Notes: a model not told the origin generated them from the letters alone. 64,000 nt of DNA from Cerrena zonata (GCA_038087015.1 JASBNA010000025.1:1-64000), one strand, 5' to 3'. Numbered from the stretch's first letter, positions 1 to 13,096 are shown. A program made the numbers and translations.

Positions 1-3000
1 CACTACGAAACAGGGACCGATGTTAGCGAGTCGTTGTCAAACGTCCGATCAGGCGTTGAGTTGAGGGATGACGTACCTGGTCGCAACGTCACTCAGTACG
101 GTAGGTATGAGAGTCCGTCTTCAGAGACAACAGATCAAATCTCTAGATCGAATCTGTGCCTCAGATACAATTCAGATCTTGACTTGCCTCGGCAATGTAT
201 TGCTTAACAACGGTGTTGCTGTGTAGGTAAAGTAGAATGTTAGGCGATCATGACATTTGTTCAGGTACGTACCCTCAGTATGCACTTGGGAAATTGAATG
301 TTTAAACGTTAACTGGAGGCACAGCTTTGTCGCTACGTGCCTCCATAACGCCCTACGGCTTCTTCGGATATCTTCAGGTGGGAGAGCGGTTTCGACTTGG
401 GCTTTGAAAACTACATTGAGTATGGATGACGCAATTTTACAGCTCGCTACGCAATCTAGAGCAGATGGGAAAATGCCACCTTGAAGCCAAAAGAAGCCCG
501 GTAAACATCATCTAAGGGGTTTCGACTGTGTATAGCGGTCAGCCATACGTATCAACGGCCGCAATCCATTTTCACAGCAAGTCCGAGCTCGGATTGCTGC
601 GTCGTTGTGCTCGCATACCAAGATGCCGAGAAAGCGACTAGAGATGCAAGTGGAACAGCAATATTGAAAGGACGACCGGCAGTGTATTAACCAAGGTAAA
701 GTGTGTAGGTGAATGGGAGTAATGTCGAAATCCACTTGGATGTGTTTGTAGCTAGGGAGGGAAAGAGACCTCCATTCTTTGTAATGTTGATGACGTTTGA
801 ATGTTGAATGTGTATCGAACGCCTTGAAGTCCGGTGCATAAATGGCTAAATCGAAAGCAAGTCGTGGTTATAGATTGAGACTGGATGTGGATGGTGGCGA
901 TAGTGTTACAGCAGAGGTAAAGCATACTAAACAAGCCGGTAACCGTACGAGAGCTAGCAGCAGAGTAGTAACCAGTCAAGTAGGGATAAGTGTTGCCTCG
1001 AGTGATCCACAACATGTGTGTCATGGAAGCATCACATCACAAGTGTTATTGAGTCAAGAGTAGTAGACAACTATAGTATCTGTAGTTTACAATGCGTGAG
1101 TTACGTTGCAGAGTGTATTCAACTTACAATACGAAGATTGAAATATAACCTCCCCCGTGGCCGGTTCCCCTTTGGTTCATCCCTCGACTCTGTCCGTGTC
1201 AGGAACGGCATTTGACGGCAAGCATATTGAAGCCAGATCGATGATATTTCACAGAGAACAGGCTTCGGACGTGGAGATGGAGGTAAGCAGTCAAAACGTT
1301 GAGTGTAAACACAAGAAACGACTCAGAGACGAGAGCATTAAGCGCTCCGATCAAGTTCATGACGACTCGGGTCTTGTGAACATTTTGGTTCACATCTTCA
1401 CCATCAGGGTGTTCTTCAAGTGAAAACCTAATCCTCTCGCGTTTTCCACCATTTTCTAGAGGTATTCTTCTTGTATTCGAGCCACTGCTAATATTCCCCA
1501 GAGCTAGTGGTATCGACATCAACGAGATCGTCTCCTTACAGTGTTTGTACCAACAAACAAACTGAGTAGGCGTGTGGCGGCATCGACAACACTAGGCGAG
1601 GTAATAGCATGGTATGTGACACTGTATGGCAATTGCCAATCTCAAGGTCATTCAGCGTTTCTTCTCCCCTCTCGTTCTGGAAGGGTGGCGACGTCTCTAA
1701 TACACCCTCTCGTCTATTCGGTTATATTGCCCTTTCGATTTGGACGCGACCCAAAGTGCGTTCTGCGAAGACCAAGACGTCTAACTAGGGATGAACAAAA
1801 CAAAACAAATTGAGGTAGTACAAGGTAATATAAACATGATATCGTATCAAATGACGTAACCTAGCTGCCCCGACATAGTTTGATACTACCTCGATACACC
1901 TGAATGAACACAAAAGTAAGTAAATGCATTATCACTGCGATAGAAAACTCACAGATAGAGGTGACCCGTGTCCGGCATTGTACACAACGTATCGGACGTG
2001 ACAACCATCATCAAGTCGAACCGTGCTACGCCCCCTCATTGAGTACGTCGACAGAGTTGAGGAGAGGATGATGACGACGACAATGAAGGATTGGTGGGGA
2101 GACAAGATGAGAGGGAAGGGATGAAGGGAGGGTTAAGGTAAGTTAGCCACTCTCTCGATCTCTCACTGATCATGAAGGTTTCGATTCGATAACACATTCA
2201 CACGTCAATATGTGCACAAACGGTAAGTCAAACTTCAGATAATGTATAATGTATGGGCGCGCTGCTCACGCCATATGAGTGTTGTACTATCAGCTTGTTA
2301 GCGAATCTGGGAATGAGGGTAAAAAAGCCAAACGAGGATTCCAAGAAACCCCAAACCAAGACCATGGTTTCGGTGCCTAATGGTCGCGAAGCATATTGCA
2401 AGGTGATATATCGGCAACAGTAAGTTAGGGTTGAAGAATACAGTGAAGTTTAATTGGAGGAGTAGATACATCTTGACGCTCTCAGCTGCTCTGACTTCGA
2501 ACGGTGAGTTGGCAACTCCCTTCGACCCGAACAGTGGTATTCAGTTCCACTGAGTACTGCCTTTCAATGTTGGTAGCAAAATAATATATCTGTTTCTATC
2601 TACCCTGAATGAAACCAACCGGACGAGTCGATCATTGGACCCCAATACTATGTTCATAATCCTCCGCCTGCGTTTCAGCTTGATTTCGGTGGGAACTCCC
2701 GGAAATCGACATACCATCGCAGGGAAAAAAACAGCTTCTACAACGAATTGCAACAGCGACTCGAGTACAAGCGGATTCTTGGCACTGCATAGTACAGGGG
2801 AAAAGTATCGTCAAGTTGTTGGTTCGGCTGAATAGGGATTGAAACGAGGTTTGTCATCACAAAATTCTGATGCTAGCAGGATATTTTGTAGGTAATGAAG
2901 GTATGACATTGATTGTATGCCTTTTCCGAGTGAACGTCCAGGAAACCGCTCTGACAGAAAATCGAACAATATAGATACCTCACACAGTGTTGAAGGTTTA

Positions 3001-6000
3001 TCAACATCTGACCGCGAAAACATGAACCGACGCTCTGTTATTACACGGCACACGTGTATGTATTCCACATGGAGACTATCGGGCTCCTTGTTATTCAAAA
3101 GCTGTTTTTGGCAGTACTTTTATGGTCTTGACGAAGGGGGATACCATGCTATACATAACCTCGGCGATGATATTACTGTATATTTGGAAATAATAAATCA
3201 ATTTTGGTGCAGATGGTTGTGTCCGCTCTTTAGCAGTCTGACCAGCACAAAATAGAAGCGACATGATATTGATGACTACCGGCGGTGCTAATGACGAGAA
3301 TGTTAGACTAATAGCAGCAAAGGAGAAATAGTGAAGAATATAAAATATGCGGGACATTAAATAGCTCGTATAGTTTGACTTGGGGCAGCCGGTGTGAGTG
3401 CAAGGGATAGCATATAGAGGTGAATATAGCCCCCGCCGAGAGGACGGGTAATGTCTAGGTAGCGGAACTCATTTCGAGGGGAGAAAATGGCACGTTTCCG
3501 TAGAAACATGCTGTAAGGGTTATCCACCAGAGCAGAACCGGGTCCACTTTGAACTTGTGAGATACCCGAATATCCAATGACTTGAGATGGTTAGTACAGC
3601 ATTATGTGAAGAGAGCTAGTAGACTTTACCGAATTATGACACAGAACACTTCACGGCGGTCGTCGCCTTGAAGATATGGCTGTGGAATTGAACAATCACT
3701 GAGACGAGGCTGGGAAAATAGCTTCAAATGTCCACAGGGCGGACAACAATGACTCAGTAACATCGACTTCTGCAGTTGGTAGGGGGAGCACCTCGAAACA
3801 GGTATGTTGATGAGCAGGTTGTTCGGAGGAATGACATAAACACAACATCACGATGATCTCTGATGTGTCCGTCTTTAACGAAATCTGTGAATCAAATCTA
3901 TATCTCAGATACATTAGAGATTCAGGCTTACCTCGGCGTCGAGTCCGTTTGTTAGTAGCAGTTGCCAATGATAACGTTGCTTTAGGTACGTTGTCGAGGA
4001 TGATGTAAGATGCGATGATGCAACCACATCCGACAGTTCATGACGCCGTGCATACGAAAAATAGGAACCCAGTTTGCATACGGCATTTGACACCGTGCGC
4101 ACATTGGTATGACGTTACAAGTATATTGAGCTGATAATTCAACAGCAGCCTCTTGAGAAGAACTGACGCTGCTTGAAGCATTTCGATAGTCACTGTCCGA
4201 AAGCGATGTCAACGACTTCACAAAGAATGAGTGCTGGAAATCGTTGCAAGAGACACCATTGGGTTGAGGTGTCTACATGTCGGAAGAGAAACTGCATCCA
4301 AGGGATGGCATGTGGTAGTGTTAGGCTGTCAATGCAAAACAAATGTCAAGTGCCGAGAATATAAGCGATGTCATGTCAAGGGTACCCTTGGTCGCGGAAA
4401 GCGATCGTTGAAAGTGAGCCTTACTAGTAAGACAGATATTGACACTGGATTAGAACGGCCCCAGATTGTGCAGGAAAAAATAAGCTCGAGACATTGAGTG
4501 TTAGAATTGAAAGTTTGTATTCCCGTTTGTTAGGTACACGTACAAAAACACATCAAATGTCAACTCGCTAAGTGCACTGTCTTTGTGGTGGCGACGTCCA
4601 TGCCCATGTCTATGTCGGGGATAATGTAAAAACATCGTTACACATCCAAGAGTTCATGCCGTATGTGTATGGAAATGGGAGTTTGGTTTCAAATATAGTT
4701 TTCGATGCCATGTGCGTAGGATATTACAAGCACGTTGAGCTCGTAGTAAGTCGGCACCGTCTTGAGACAAACTGGCGCAGCCTGACGTATTTTGAAGGAG
4801 ATAAGATCAACGTTAACGGCCTCTTAGAGAGCATACAAAGACGGCATATAGTAGTGTTCGTCCATCGGCGCAAGCCGAAGGTTAGACACAGAGAGTAGAT
4901 TGCAAGTCTAGTACGTCCGAAGTGTGTAAAACGATGCCGAGGGTACAGGAGATGTCAAGAATACCCTTAGTGGTGAAAAAAAAACCATCGCGAAGGGAAT
5001 CCTAGGAAGATAAAGATTGGTACCGAACTAAAATGGCCCTTGATTGTATACCGAGGGTGAGCCCAAGACGTTGAGTGTTAGAGTTGAAGGTTGAGAACAG
5101 ATTCTCGTCGAGGGAAATTAGGGAAGGTGTAAATTGCGACAAGATGAGAGTTAAGACTTGCAACTTCAATCAAGTCTCGTCACAATTCGGTCGGTCGATC
5201 TTAGAGGAATTGTGTCCCCACAGCCAGAATAGAATGAGAGAGGACGAGGGGAATACATGGACAAGGTAGAGTAGACATACCTACATTGTTGGATGTCAAT
5301 TTTACCACGGATTGTAACGAACGTACCTGGTGAGCATACAAGGTGGTGTCGAACTGAACAGATCCGCCGAAACCCAGATTGTGCATAGATTGCAGTTATG
5401 GCGAATTCAAGACAAGTCTGCAGATTGAGGCACACCTGGGTGTAGGTGAGGGTAAAGAAAGCATGGGATGAGTATTGGAATCGAGCAAGATATCGTTCAT
5501 GAGGCAAGTCGAAGCAAGCAAAGTCCAAGTCAAGTTCACCGCTCTCCAAGTCGGCGCTTCGAACTCTCTCTCACTGCTTGCACTCTCGTTCATCTTCAAG
5601 CTTCAAGGCTTTACGTTTGCAACAACGCATCTCATCCTTCTCTATTTCCCAGTGTGCTCTCCTCATGCTATCTCATTGGCTACCCAAACAGCCTCTTGAA
5701 AGAAACTCTTTTGCTCCGACTTCCGACTTCTGCAGATATACTACCCTTTACCCTGTTGGACGTTTACCTGCGCTGAATGCAGTGCTATTACCCAATGCTA
5801 GGCTCATTGATGCATGCTATACTATACCGCTGAGCTAGAGAAAATTCAAATATCATTCCAGTTGCGTTTCTCGCTGGCGACTGCCATAGACACCTCATGA
5901 TTTCCAACCACGTTCATGGTGTAGCACAAAACCAATCAATTTGACGTTAACAACCCGCATGCACAATGGCTAGGATACATGGAGCGGCAGAGAACACTTG

Positions 6001-8003
6001 AGAAGATGAGTCGTCCAAGGTATGTAGATATGTACTTAACCACAACGATGACAAGTAATTCACCAAAACATAGGTAATGTTACACGGGAAAAAACATACG
6101 AACGGTAAGCACTTGATTCAAAAATGTAAACTAATTACCCAAACCCAGTAGATCTATGTTATGGTACTACAAGACCATTCTTACCTACACATCGTGCTGA
6201 TGGAATGTTCTGGGTAGATCAAGAATTAGAAGCATACGGGGGATAATGGTGAGTCAACCGTCAAACGCGGAGCATGGGATGAACTTACCAGTCATTCCGG
6301 AACAACAACAGAGGGCGTAGAGCAAGGGGGTGTGGTTTGTAGCCGCACAGATATGTCAAGAGAAGTGTAGGGAATGCGAAAGACCATGATAGCTAGGGGG
6401 ACGAAGAAGAGAAGATGGAGAGGGCACAGAGAAAGGAAGGTTGGGGCATGCAACTCCTTTCCTCCTCGATTTAATACCTCACAAAGCGATACAGCTCGCT
6501 TCGTGAAGTAGAAATGCAAGGAGAGAATACTAGGCGAAAGTGAGTGAGAAACCAAATGTCCGAAGGCTGAACCTCGTTTCAGAGGATTACGACCGCCAAG
6601 CCCTTGGAAACAAGAGGTCAGAGATCGGTACACCTCCACATACCCGTCGGCAATTCCAGCCCTCTTTTGTCATTCCATCTTGTTATGTGGCATGATTGGC
6701 TTCTTCGCCGCGGCGGTTTTCCTTAACAACGAAACTCCCTTGACCATGTACGTACATTCTCACTGGTTTGTCTGTTTGCTGATCGTGATTCTATTACAGC
6801 CAACACTCATCGTAGCACGCCTTCTTGCATATCCCTCATTTCAAGGATGCTACTCTGAGTTCCAGCATCTAAGCTTGCGACGTCCTCAGAAGGTTCAATA
6901 AGTTTGTCGGTGTGCTCAGACTCTACAACAACATAATCCTTTTATGCTGTCTCGTTTTCCTAAGCCAAGGCGGGATACCCACACCACCCCGCCCCTCACA
7001 ACCTTATCGACCTTGATACTGTCGCGGCTGCCGTCTGATATCGGTCGGAGGACGGGATGAACAAACATATCATGGCGACTTCAGCGGCGCTGACCTTGAC
7101 AAATTGAGCGGCGTGAGGACAAGTTTGTAACATCTGATCTGCTGTATCTCACTCTGGCATCGCTAACATTGCTCATGTTTCAGTGGTATGACAATGTCAT
7201 TTCTAGTGGGAACGTATGGAAGGTTTTGCATCCGTGAAGTATTCTGTAACAATCCAGGTTGCAGTCTTGATCCTCGAGAGAGACCAACCGAGGCTACAAC
7301 CGATGGGAGAAAATGTAGGCGTTACCACATGCTGTGATGGACACTCAAAGCAGCGGAGGTTAAGTTGTCTCAACTAAAATAAATGGGGATGTATCTACGG
7401 CTCGGATATGGCACCAATAGAATCAAATTCAGAACCTGAATGATCAGTTGTGAAGGTGCGACACAAGTACTACATGGTAGACTATGGGGTTCCCACTAAG
7501 GACGAAGAGGGGGAAGCGTCGAATTTAAAGTCAGAATAAGTAAATCAATGTTCGTGATGCATTGAGGCCAGCGCTTCGATTATGCGATTGCCTTCACTCT
7601 CACTCTCACCCAACTCACGTTCGAAACATCTTTACTTGTTCTTGCATCTCATTTCAAATCTATGTAGATGTGTGCTACCGACTACAACAGTAGTACAGCT
7701 AGACATACTTCATATGTGTCATCACGTCGACGCTGGCTGAGTCCGAAATTCGCTCAATAAGCCCATGGGAGTGTCCGTTTTCAACTTAGTCTGTTCACTT
7801 GACAACTGAGTGATTTTTGAATATGTGAGAACTTTGACAGCATAAATGTGGTTGTTTGCGGTGTCTCAGTTTCCAGCTCCACTAAGAAATTTCTGACTAA
7901 AATTTCAAATATAATGTGTTTCACCAAAACTCAGGAATAATCTCACGAAAATAAAATCTCACTTCAATCTGGTTTCAAAAATCATGTACATGAATCTAAG
8001 ATT
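1..8003. other. Gene-poor leading region with old duplications
   Basis: I find no open reading frame here with a recognisable domain or a convincing spliced structure; the open frames are short and overlap on both strands. Diverged duplicated blocks are visible: about 110-216 resembles 3862-3990, and 4090-4515 resembles 4705-5095. A possible membrane-like open frame at 6680-6901 has no recognisable motif. The region may hold remnants of old genes or non-coding transcripts; I cannot tell which. Confidence 0.5.
4090..5095. repeat. Diverged tandem duplication, two units of about 0.4 kb
   Basis: Two blocks, about 4090-4515 and 4705-5095, share a series of short matches in the same order: an ACAAG..TTGAGCT stretch (4117, 4727), a CTTGAGA.AAACTG.CGC stretch (4150, 4762), GGCAT.T.GTAGTGTT (4307, 4843), a GATGTCAAG/ACCCTT block, and TTGAGTGTTAGA (4494, 5071). 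The spacing drifts from about 610 to 577 and 536, so indels have accumulated. Neither copy keeps a long reading frame. Confidence 0.55.
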
Positions 8004-8068
8004 GAGGCATGGAACAGATCTCCTGAGCCAATCAGTCTGATTGGTCCAGGGGGTCTGTCCCATGCCTC
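8004..8068. repeat. Near-perfect inverted repeat (hairpin)
   Basis: Arms 8004-8035 and 8037-8068 are reverse complements at 27 of 32 positions with a one-base spacer. All five differences are transitions. The arms start and end with GAGGCATGG / CCATGCCTC and meet at CCAATCAG / CTGATTGG. It lies 80 bp upstream of a small three-exon gene. It could be a folded-back mobile element, a cruciform site or an RNA hairpin. Confidence 0.8.
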
Positions 8069-8148
8069 GAAAAATGTGACTTTTGTCACAAAAACATTGA
8101 AATATAAAATCAAGAGGAGAGAAATAGAGAAGTCAGAAAGAACTTACC

Positions 8149-8828
8149 ATGCCTCCCATCCGGAAGAGTCTGAAGTCAACTATCCCCCAGAAAGGTACTT
8201 ACCAATCTTCTTATTTCTACTATTAATATTTATTTTTACTAGAAATTTCTGTCAGTTCCATGACGGTGCCATTGCTTCGAGCTGAGGCTCGAAACACCCT
8301 CAATGCTCAATATCGTGAGTAAATTACATATCTAATCACTTACCTAAGTCTGATTATCTTGCAGGGAAGATTCTTGGGCGGGAGGATGTCTCCGTTCCAT
8401 GGACATGGCCCTGGGAGGGGGTCTGGACCCATCGGGTGATTCTGATTGGGTACCCACTGGAGGGGAAACTTACCGATCCTTGCATGATGAACAAGGAAAA
8501 TGCAATGGTATTGGTCAAGGCACTCAGGCATGGGACATGTTTCTTTGCCAAAATTGGCAAGGAAGAACTCCAGGAATTGGCGGAGGGGTATGCAGAGGCG
8601 GTGAAGTCAGGGGACATTGTTCCGAAGCCGCTGAGAGAGGATCGCGCTGACAAGGGAAGTACACATGGACGGCACAAGAATCCGGCGACGCGAACAAAAA
8701 AGCGATGGCGCGGGAAGATTATCAATAGCCCGGCAATTGTGAGGGACGACACAGATATTGAGGATTTTACTGAGGAGGAGGGGATGACGGAGTTGAGTTC
8801 CGATCCCATAAGCGATTGGTCTGATTAG
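8149..8828 (+). CDS. Small protein of unknown function (193 aa, three exons)
   Basis: Exons 8149-8194, 8243-8314 and 8365-8828 join in frame to 193 residues. Introns of 48 and 50 nt have GTACTT..CTAG and GTGAGT..CAG ends. The N-terminus is basic (MPPIRKSLKS), followed by a Trp/Pro-rich stretch (PWTWPWEGVW, about residue 50) and a conserved-looking middle (KLTDPCMMN). A basic patch (RTKKRWRGK) precedes a very acidic tail ending DPISDWSD. No signal peptide, membrane segment or known domain is visible. I do not recognise the family. The hairpin just upstream and the isolated position would fit a gene carried by or captured in a mobile element, but this is inference. The exon joins, which extend one continuous frame with good splice sites, make it likely to be a real gene. 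Confidence 0.6.
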
Positions 8829-9511
8829 CGTAGTTGTGTAACGTACCTGTCGCGACGTGCTGTGCACCTGTCGTTTCTGCTATATATCTGCAGGTTTATT
8901 TCGTCTGTGTTTCTCCCTTCCCGAAAAACTTTGCAACTCACGTTCGATCACTCCTCTGCCACTCAGCTGCTCTCATTCTCGCCGTGCACCGCATCGTCGT
9001 CTTGACGATCTTAGGGTACGGTTGCTCACGGTCCGAGAAGGAGTTTCTCGATTGGGTAAGTCGATGTCTATTTTAGGCAAAAATACCATTCCTAACGCGA
9101 AGTTATTCCCTACCTCCCTCGAAGACGATTTCCACAGCACGGTTCCGGGTGCATCTGGAACTCTCCTTTAATAGAGCTGAGTGAGTCATTCCGTCCGAGC
9201 TAGGGTACTTTAGTGTTAATGCAACTTTAGGTGACACGCGACCAATTTTGACGCGTCTGGCAGCGAAGCTTCTCTTGCTCTCTCCCACCATCTTGCGAGT
9301 CGTTTTTTCGACTATCCTTCCGCTGTGTCATGGTACGTTGCATTCGCTATGTCATTGCTTCACTCGGCTGATCCCATCGCTCTCTCTAGTGCATGCGAAT
9401 ATCGAAACATTTTTTGCCCGATCGCCGGTATCGGCCCATTGATCGCCAACAACTGGATTGGTTGATTCACAGAGTGCTTTGTTTTGCATCTACGTTGGTA
9501 TTTTTTGCTTC

Positions 9512-11900
9512 GTGAGTAAATCTCCTTCTCGCGTCACCCTGTGCTATTGCTGAACCCTCTTTCAGTCTGTGTAGATTGCGTATCAGGATTTCTCTTGTTG
9601 CCGTGATCCGCGGAGTCTCGTCTGGGATCTCATAGTAAACCTCATCGTTGGATCACTACAGTAAGTTGTTACAATGATTCGTTTCCACACGCCGTCGCTA
9701 ACGAAATGATGCTATCAGGAGCTGGAACACCGTACTATGGGACAATAAAACCTACCCATCGCCAGAACTTGTCCGTAAGTTTTTCTTTCGTCATTTCCTT
9801 TTTAGATCTTACTAATAGACCTCTTTAGAACTGTCTGCGATCGCAAGACACGTTGTATCGTGGTCTCTGACGATCATTTCTGTAACCTCAGGCTGGATCT
9901 GACTTTGAAACGCTGTATCGATCGTCGTCACTGGGCACTCCACATCGTCCATATCATCTCTCGCAGATATTTCCTTCTGCCTCTCTATGATCTCGCTTCC
10001 ATTGCGAGGCATGTTGTCGTCCATGGATGCCTCAAGTAGGGTCGTCTGTCAGCCTCGAACACATATTCTCCTTGTCATCCGTGAGTTCTCTCTCATTCTC
10101 GTCATTGTACTTTGTTTATAACACCTCTTTTAGATGCTATGAATGTCTCCCTGCCTGCCTTAAGACCTCCCTTAAGACTTATCGTCATCTATGGGTCTCA
10201 GCGAATGGTTCATGTCTACCCCCTTTTTCGACCTCCCTACCGCCGCTGCAATGCTTGTCGCCATATTGAAGGATTCTTGCTGTGGGCTCCTCATCCTGTG
10301 TTGTGACGTCTCTTAGAGATGTTACAAACATATCCCTTCCATTGCGATTCACGTCGTCGTCCGTGGACGTCTCAAGTAGAGTCATCTGTCAGTCTCGAAC
10401 ACATGCTCTCCTCACCGTCCGTAAGCTCTCTCTCATTCTCCTCGTATTTTGTTTATAACACCTCTTGCAGATGCTATGGATGCTTCCCTATCCCTCTTTT
10501 TGACTGGTCTATTGTCGTCTGCGGACGAAACTATCTTGTGGTCTTGGCAAATACCTTCTAGCCTCAGACAAATGTCGCTCTCGCCATCTGTGGACGTCTC
10601 AAGCATGGTGTCGTCTTAGAGAGTATCGCTACTAGGCACTTCGTCTTTGTCCCGCTGATGTTTCTTGCGGATGTCACAAACATCTCGCTCCCGCTACGAT
10701 TCGCATCGTCATCTATAGATGTCTCAAGCAGATCTCTTGGTGAGTCTATCTTCGTCTTTACTTACTCAATGTCTACTTATTCGTTCAAGTTTCTAGAGAC
10801 ATTTCCGTGACCGCAGTATCTTCTCCGTAGGGAGAGACATCTCCATTTCGACTTACCTCCCGTTGCAACGCCTGGTCGTCCGTCGACTCCGAAACACTGG
10901 GATTTTTGTTATTAGGCTCCTCGTTTGTGTATATCGTCTCTTCCTGATGTTATGGACATCTCAAAAATACGTTGGTGAGTTTATTTCCGTCTCTGCTTAC
11001 TCGACACATACTGAAGACTATCTAGCCGTATTCCGGTGATTGTTCCCATGCGGGATCCTGTCCACGTCTCGCAGATGTCTGCACTAACATGTATACCCCC
11101 TCTTTCAACCTCCCTTTCATTGCGAAGACTGTCATCATTGGCGTCCATGGACGTCTCTAGTGGAGTTGTCATTTTATCTCAGACACATGTTCCTCTCGCT
11201 GTCCGTGAGTTCTCTATTCTTGTTTTGGGTTGTATTTTTGCTTATAACGTCTCTTGCAGACGTTACAGATATCTCCCTGTCCCCCCTTTCAACTGGCTCA
11301 TCATCGTCTGCAAATGTCTCAAGCGGAGTCGTATTATGGGTCTTGGCAGTTGTCTTATACTGGTCCCCCTTTTCGACCTCACTTCCACGGCTGTCCAGTG
11401 ACTCTGAATCGCCCTATCAAGAGACTTTCACATCGTCGTCTGTGGACGTCTCGGCAGATGTCTCGGTGAGTCTATCTTCGTTTTTCCTTACTTGATGTGT
11501 ACTTATTCAAATTTCTAGATAGATTTCCGTGAGAAGCGATGTCTCCCTTCCGTTGCGATACCTGTGGTTGTCCGTCGACTCTGAAACACTGGGATTTTCG
11601 TCACTGGGCCCTCGTTTGTTTGTTACGTCTCTTATGGACGTTACGATCGTCTCGCTTCTGTGGTCGTCTGGACGCCTCAGGCAGAGGTCTCGGAAATACG
11701 TCGGTGAGTCTATTTCTGTCCGTGCTTACTCAACACGTATTGAAGGCTATCTAGAGGTGTTTCCGTGACCGTTCCCGTGCGGGGATCTTGTCCGCGACAT
11801 CTCTTGGAGACGTCTCGAGTGGAGTCATCTCGGAAATATCTATGTGAGTGTATTAATTTCTCGTCTTTGGATCGATGGATACTGACAGATATATTTCTAG
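9512..11900 (+). repeat. Tandem array of exon-plus-intron modules, coding status unclear
   Basis: Eleven intron-like segments of 50-58 nt with GTRAGT starts and AG ends lie at 9512-9565, 9661-9718, 9775-9828, 10081-10133, 10421-10470, 10740-10796, 10975-11025, 11205-11259, 11466-11518, 11704-11754 and 11844-11900. They fall into sequence families in repeating order: A (10081, 10421, 11205), B (10740, 11466), C (10975, 11704). An A-B-C block of about 0.73-0.78 kb is thus duplicated with its introns. The exon parts are also repeated and on the plus strand read like DVTxISLPL followed by a Ser-rich SSSVDVSS stretch. I could not join all exons into one open frame: several units have stops in every frame. 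It may be a decaying gene, a fast-evolving Ser-rich protein gene, or a spliced non-coding RNA. Confidence 0.6.
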
Positions 11901-12480
11901 AATACTGTCCGTCGTGGATTCCTGAGCTGGAGTTGTGTGTCTCGGTGGCTGTGGCGTGGAGGTCGGCAAGTCATTGTAGGATCATGTGTCCGTCTGGGTT
12001 GGCGCTCCGTTAGGTCGTTTAGTAGTTGCGTTCTGTGGATAGATGGCGAGTGGTCTGAGCGGTCAATGTAGGAAACTGCTGGGGTCGAGTCGTGCTTCCC
12101 CGGTGCTCGATTGTTGCGTGCCCGTCGAGTTGAATGTTTAGCATAGGGAGGGTCTGAGCCGCTGTGCGAGGCTTCTCGTCGCAAATGCGCGAGTTGTCGT
12201 GTGATTTTTCTCGTCATAAATGCATGCGCCTGTCAAGTGGAATGTCTAGCTTGGCTACGAACATGTGCCGTCCGTCCGAGTCCTGTCTCAGATACACTGT
12301 ACTCTACCTGTATTGTTATCCCCACTATCAGTCCCTACTGTTCTCTATTCCCCAGACACACTACTGTTACTTATTCCCCAAAACACACCCCATCTTCTGT
12401 TTTTTCTCGCTGCATGTTGCATCGCATAATATATTCCCATCAACAAGTCTATTGCTGAGCCTGTGTAGTGCTGATTCTTT
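11901..12480. other. No gene seen between repeat array and DUF6533 remnant
   Basis: This stretch continues from the exon-intron array. It has overlapping short frames on both strands, none with a recognisable motif. A TC-rich tract at 12290-12480 ends in a possible splice acceptor (GATACAG, near 12493). Confidence 0.4.
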
Positions 12481-12939
12481 GTTTCTGATACAGGATTCCT
12501 TCAATTCTTGTATGTCCTTTTTTCACTCTTGGGGATATCATCCATGTCATCTGATTCCTCTCCACCCAGTGTCCTGTTCATCTCAAACATCATTGTAGTC
12601 ATCCTAGACATCCTTGCCATAGGCAACTTTGTCAAAGTTGTCAATGCTTCTTACTTTATCTACATCCAACAAATGTATGTCCCTCTCTCTTTCTTTCTTT
12701 CTTTCTCTTCTCTCCCACTCACCATCTCACTCAGATTAACATCCATCCTCCTCTCCCACTTTATCCTAGACCTCAGAGCCCTCAACCCATCCACCCAGAG
12801 AACCCACAATTCCTCCATTGGTGCTGGTGGCAGTGGGAAAGTGTCACTCATAGAGTTTGCAGGGGATGTGTGGGGAAGTGAGGTGGATGAGGGGAGGTTC
12901 ATTGGGAGGGATCTTTGTGGAGATGAGGAGGATAGATGA
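12481..12939 (+). pseudogene. Truncated DUF6533-family copy (C-terminal part only)
   Basis: The frame reads a last membrane helix (FISNIIVVILDILAIG), then FIYIQQM, an intron of about 60 nt starting GTATGT, and the tail LTSILLSHFILDLR..., ending GRDLCGDEEDR. The same order of motifs, VVIILDLLSIA, CFIYVQQMY, SILLCHFILDLR and GRDW, ends the minus-strand gene at 18362-19977, so the two are paralogues. The DUF6533 signature and first helices are missing upstream, where the array of exon-intron modules begins. The copy is probably a 5'-truncated duplicate. It could still be transcribed. Confidence 0.6.
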
Positions 12940-13096
12940 ATGGGCTTCTTCTTTGAGTGTAGGGGACAGATAGACTTATCACTAAAATAATGATAATGAA
13001 CCAACAAGGGGTTGGAGCATCACATCAAATAGTAGATAACATAACACATCCAACACAGTGAGGTAGTATCATGGAAAAAACATATATGTATTTTGA

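Noticed and set aside
5770..5845. tRNA-like A box (TAGCTCAGCGGTATAG) on the minus strand
   Set aside because: No matching B box (GGTTCGANTCC) and no cloverleaf with a plausible anticodon loop follow at the right distance.
9812..11172. Minus-strand acidic open frames in the repeat array (for example at 9812-10024 and 10981-11172)
   Set aside because: They are antisense to conserved plus-strand GT..AG intron ends and have no minus-strand splice sites, so the plus strand is favoured.
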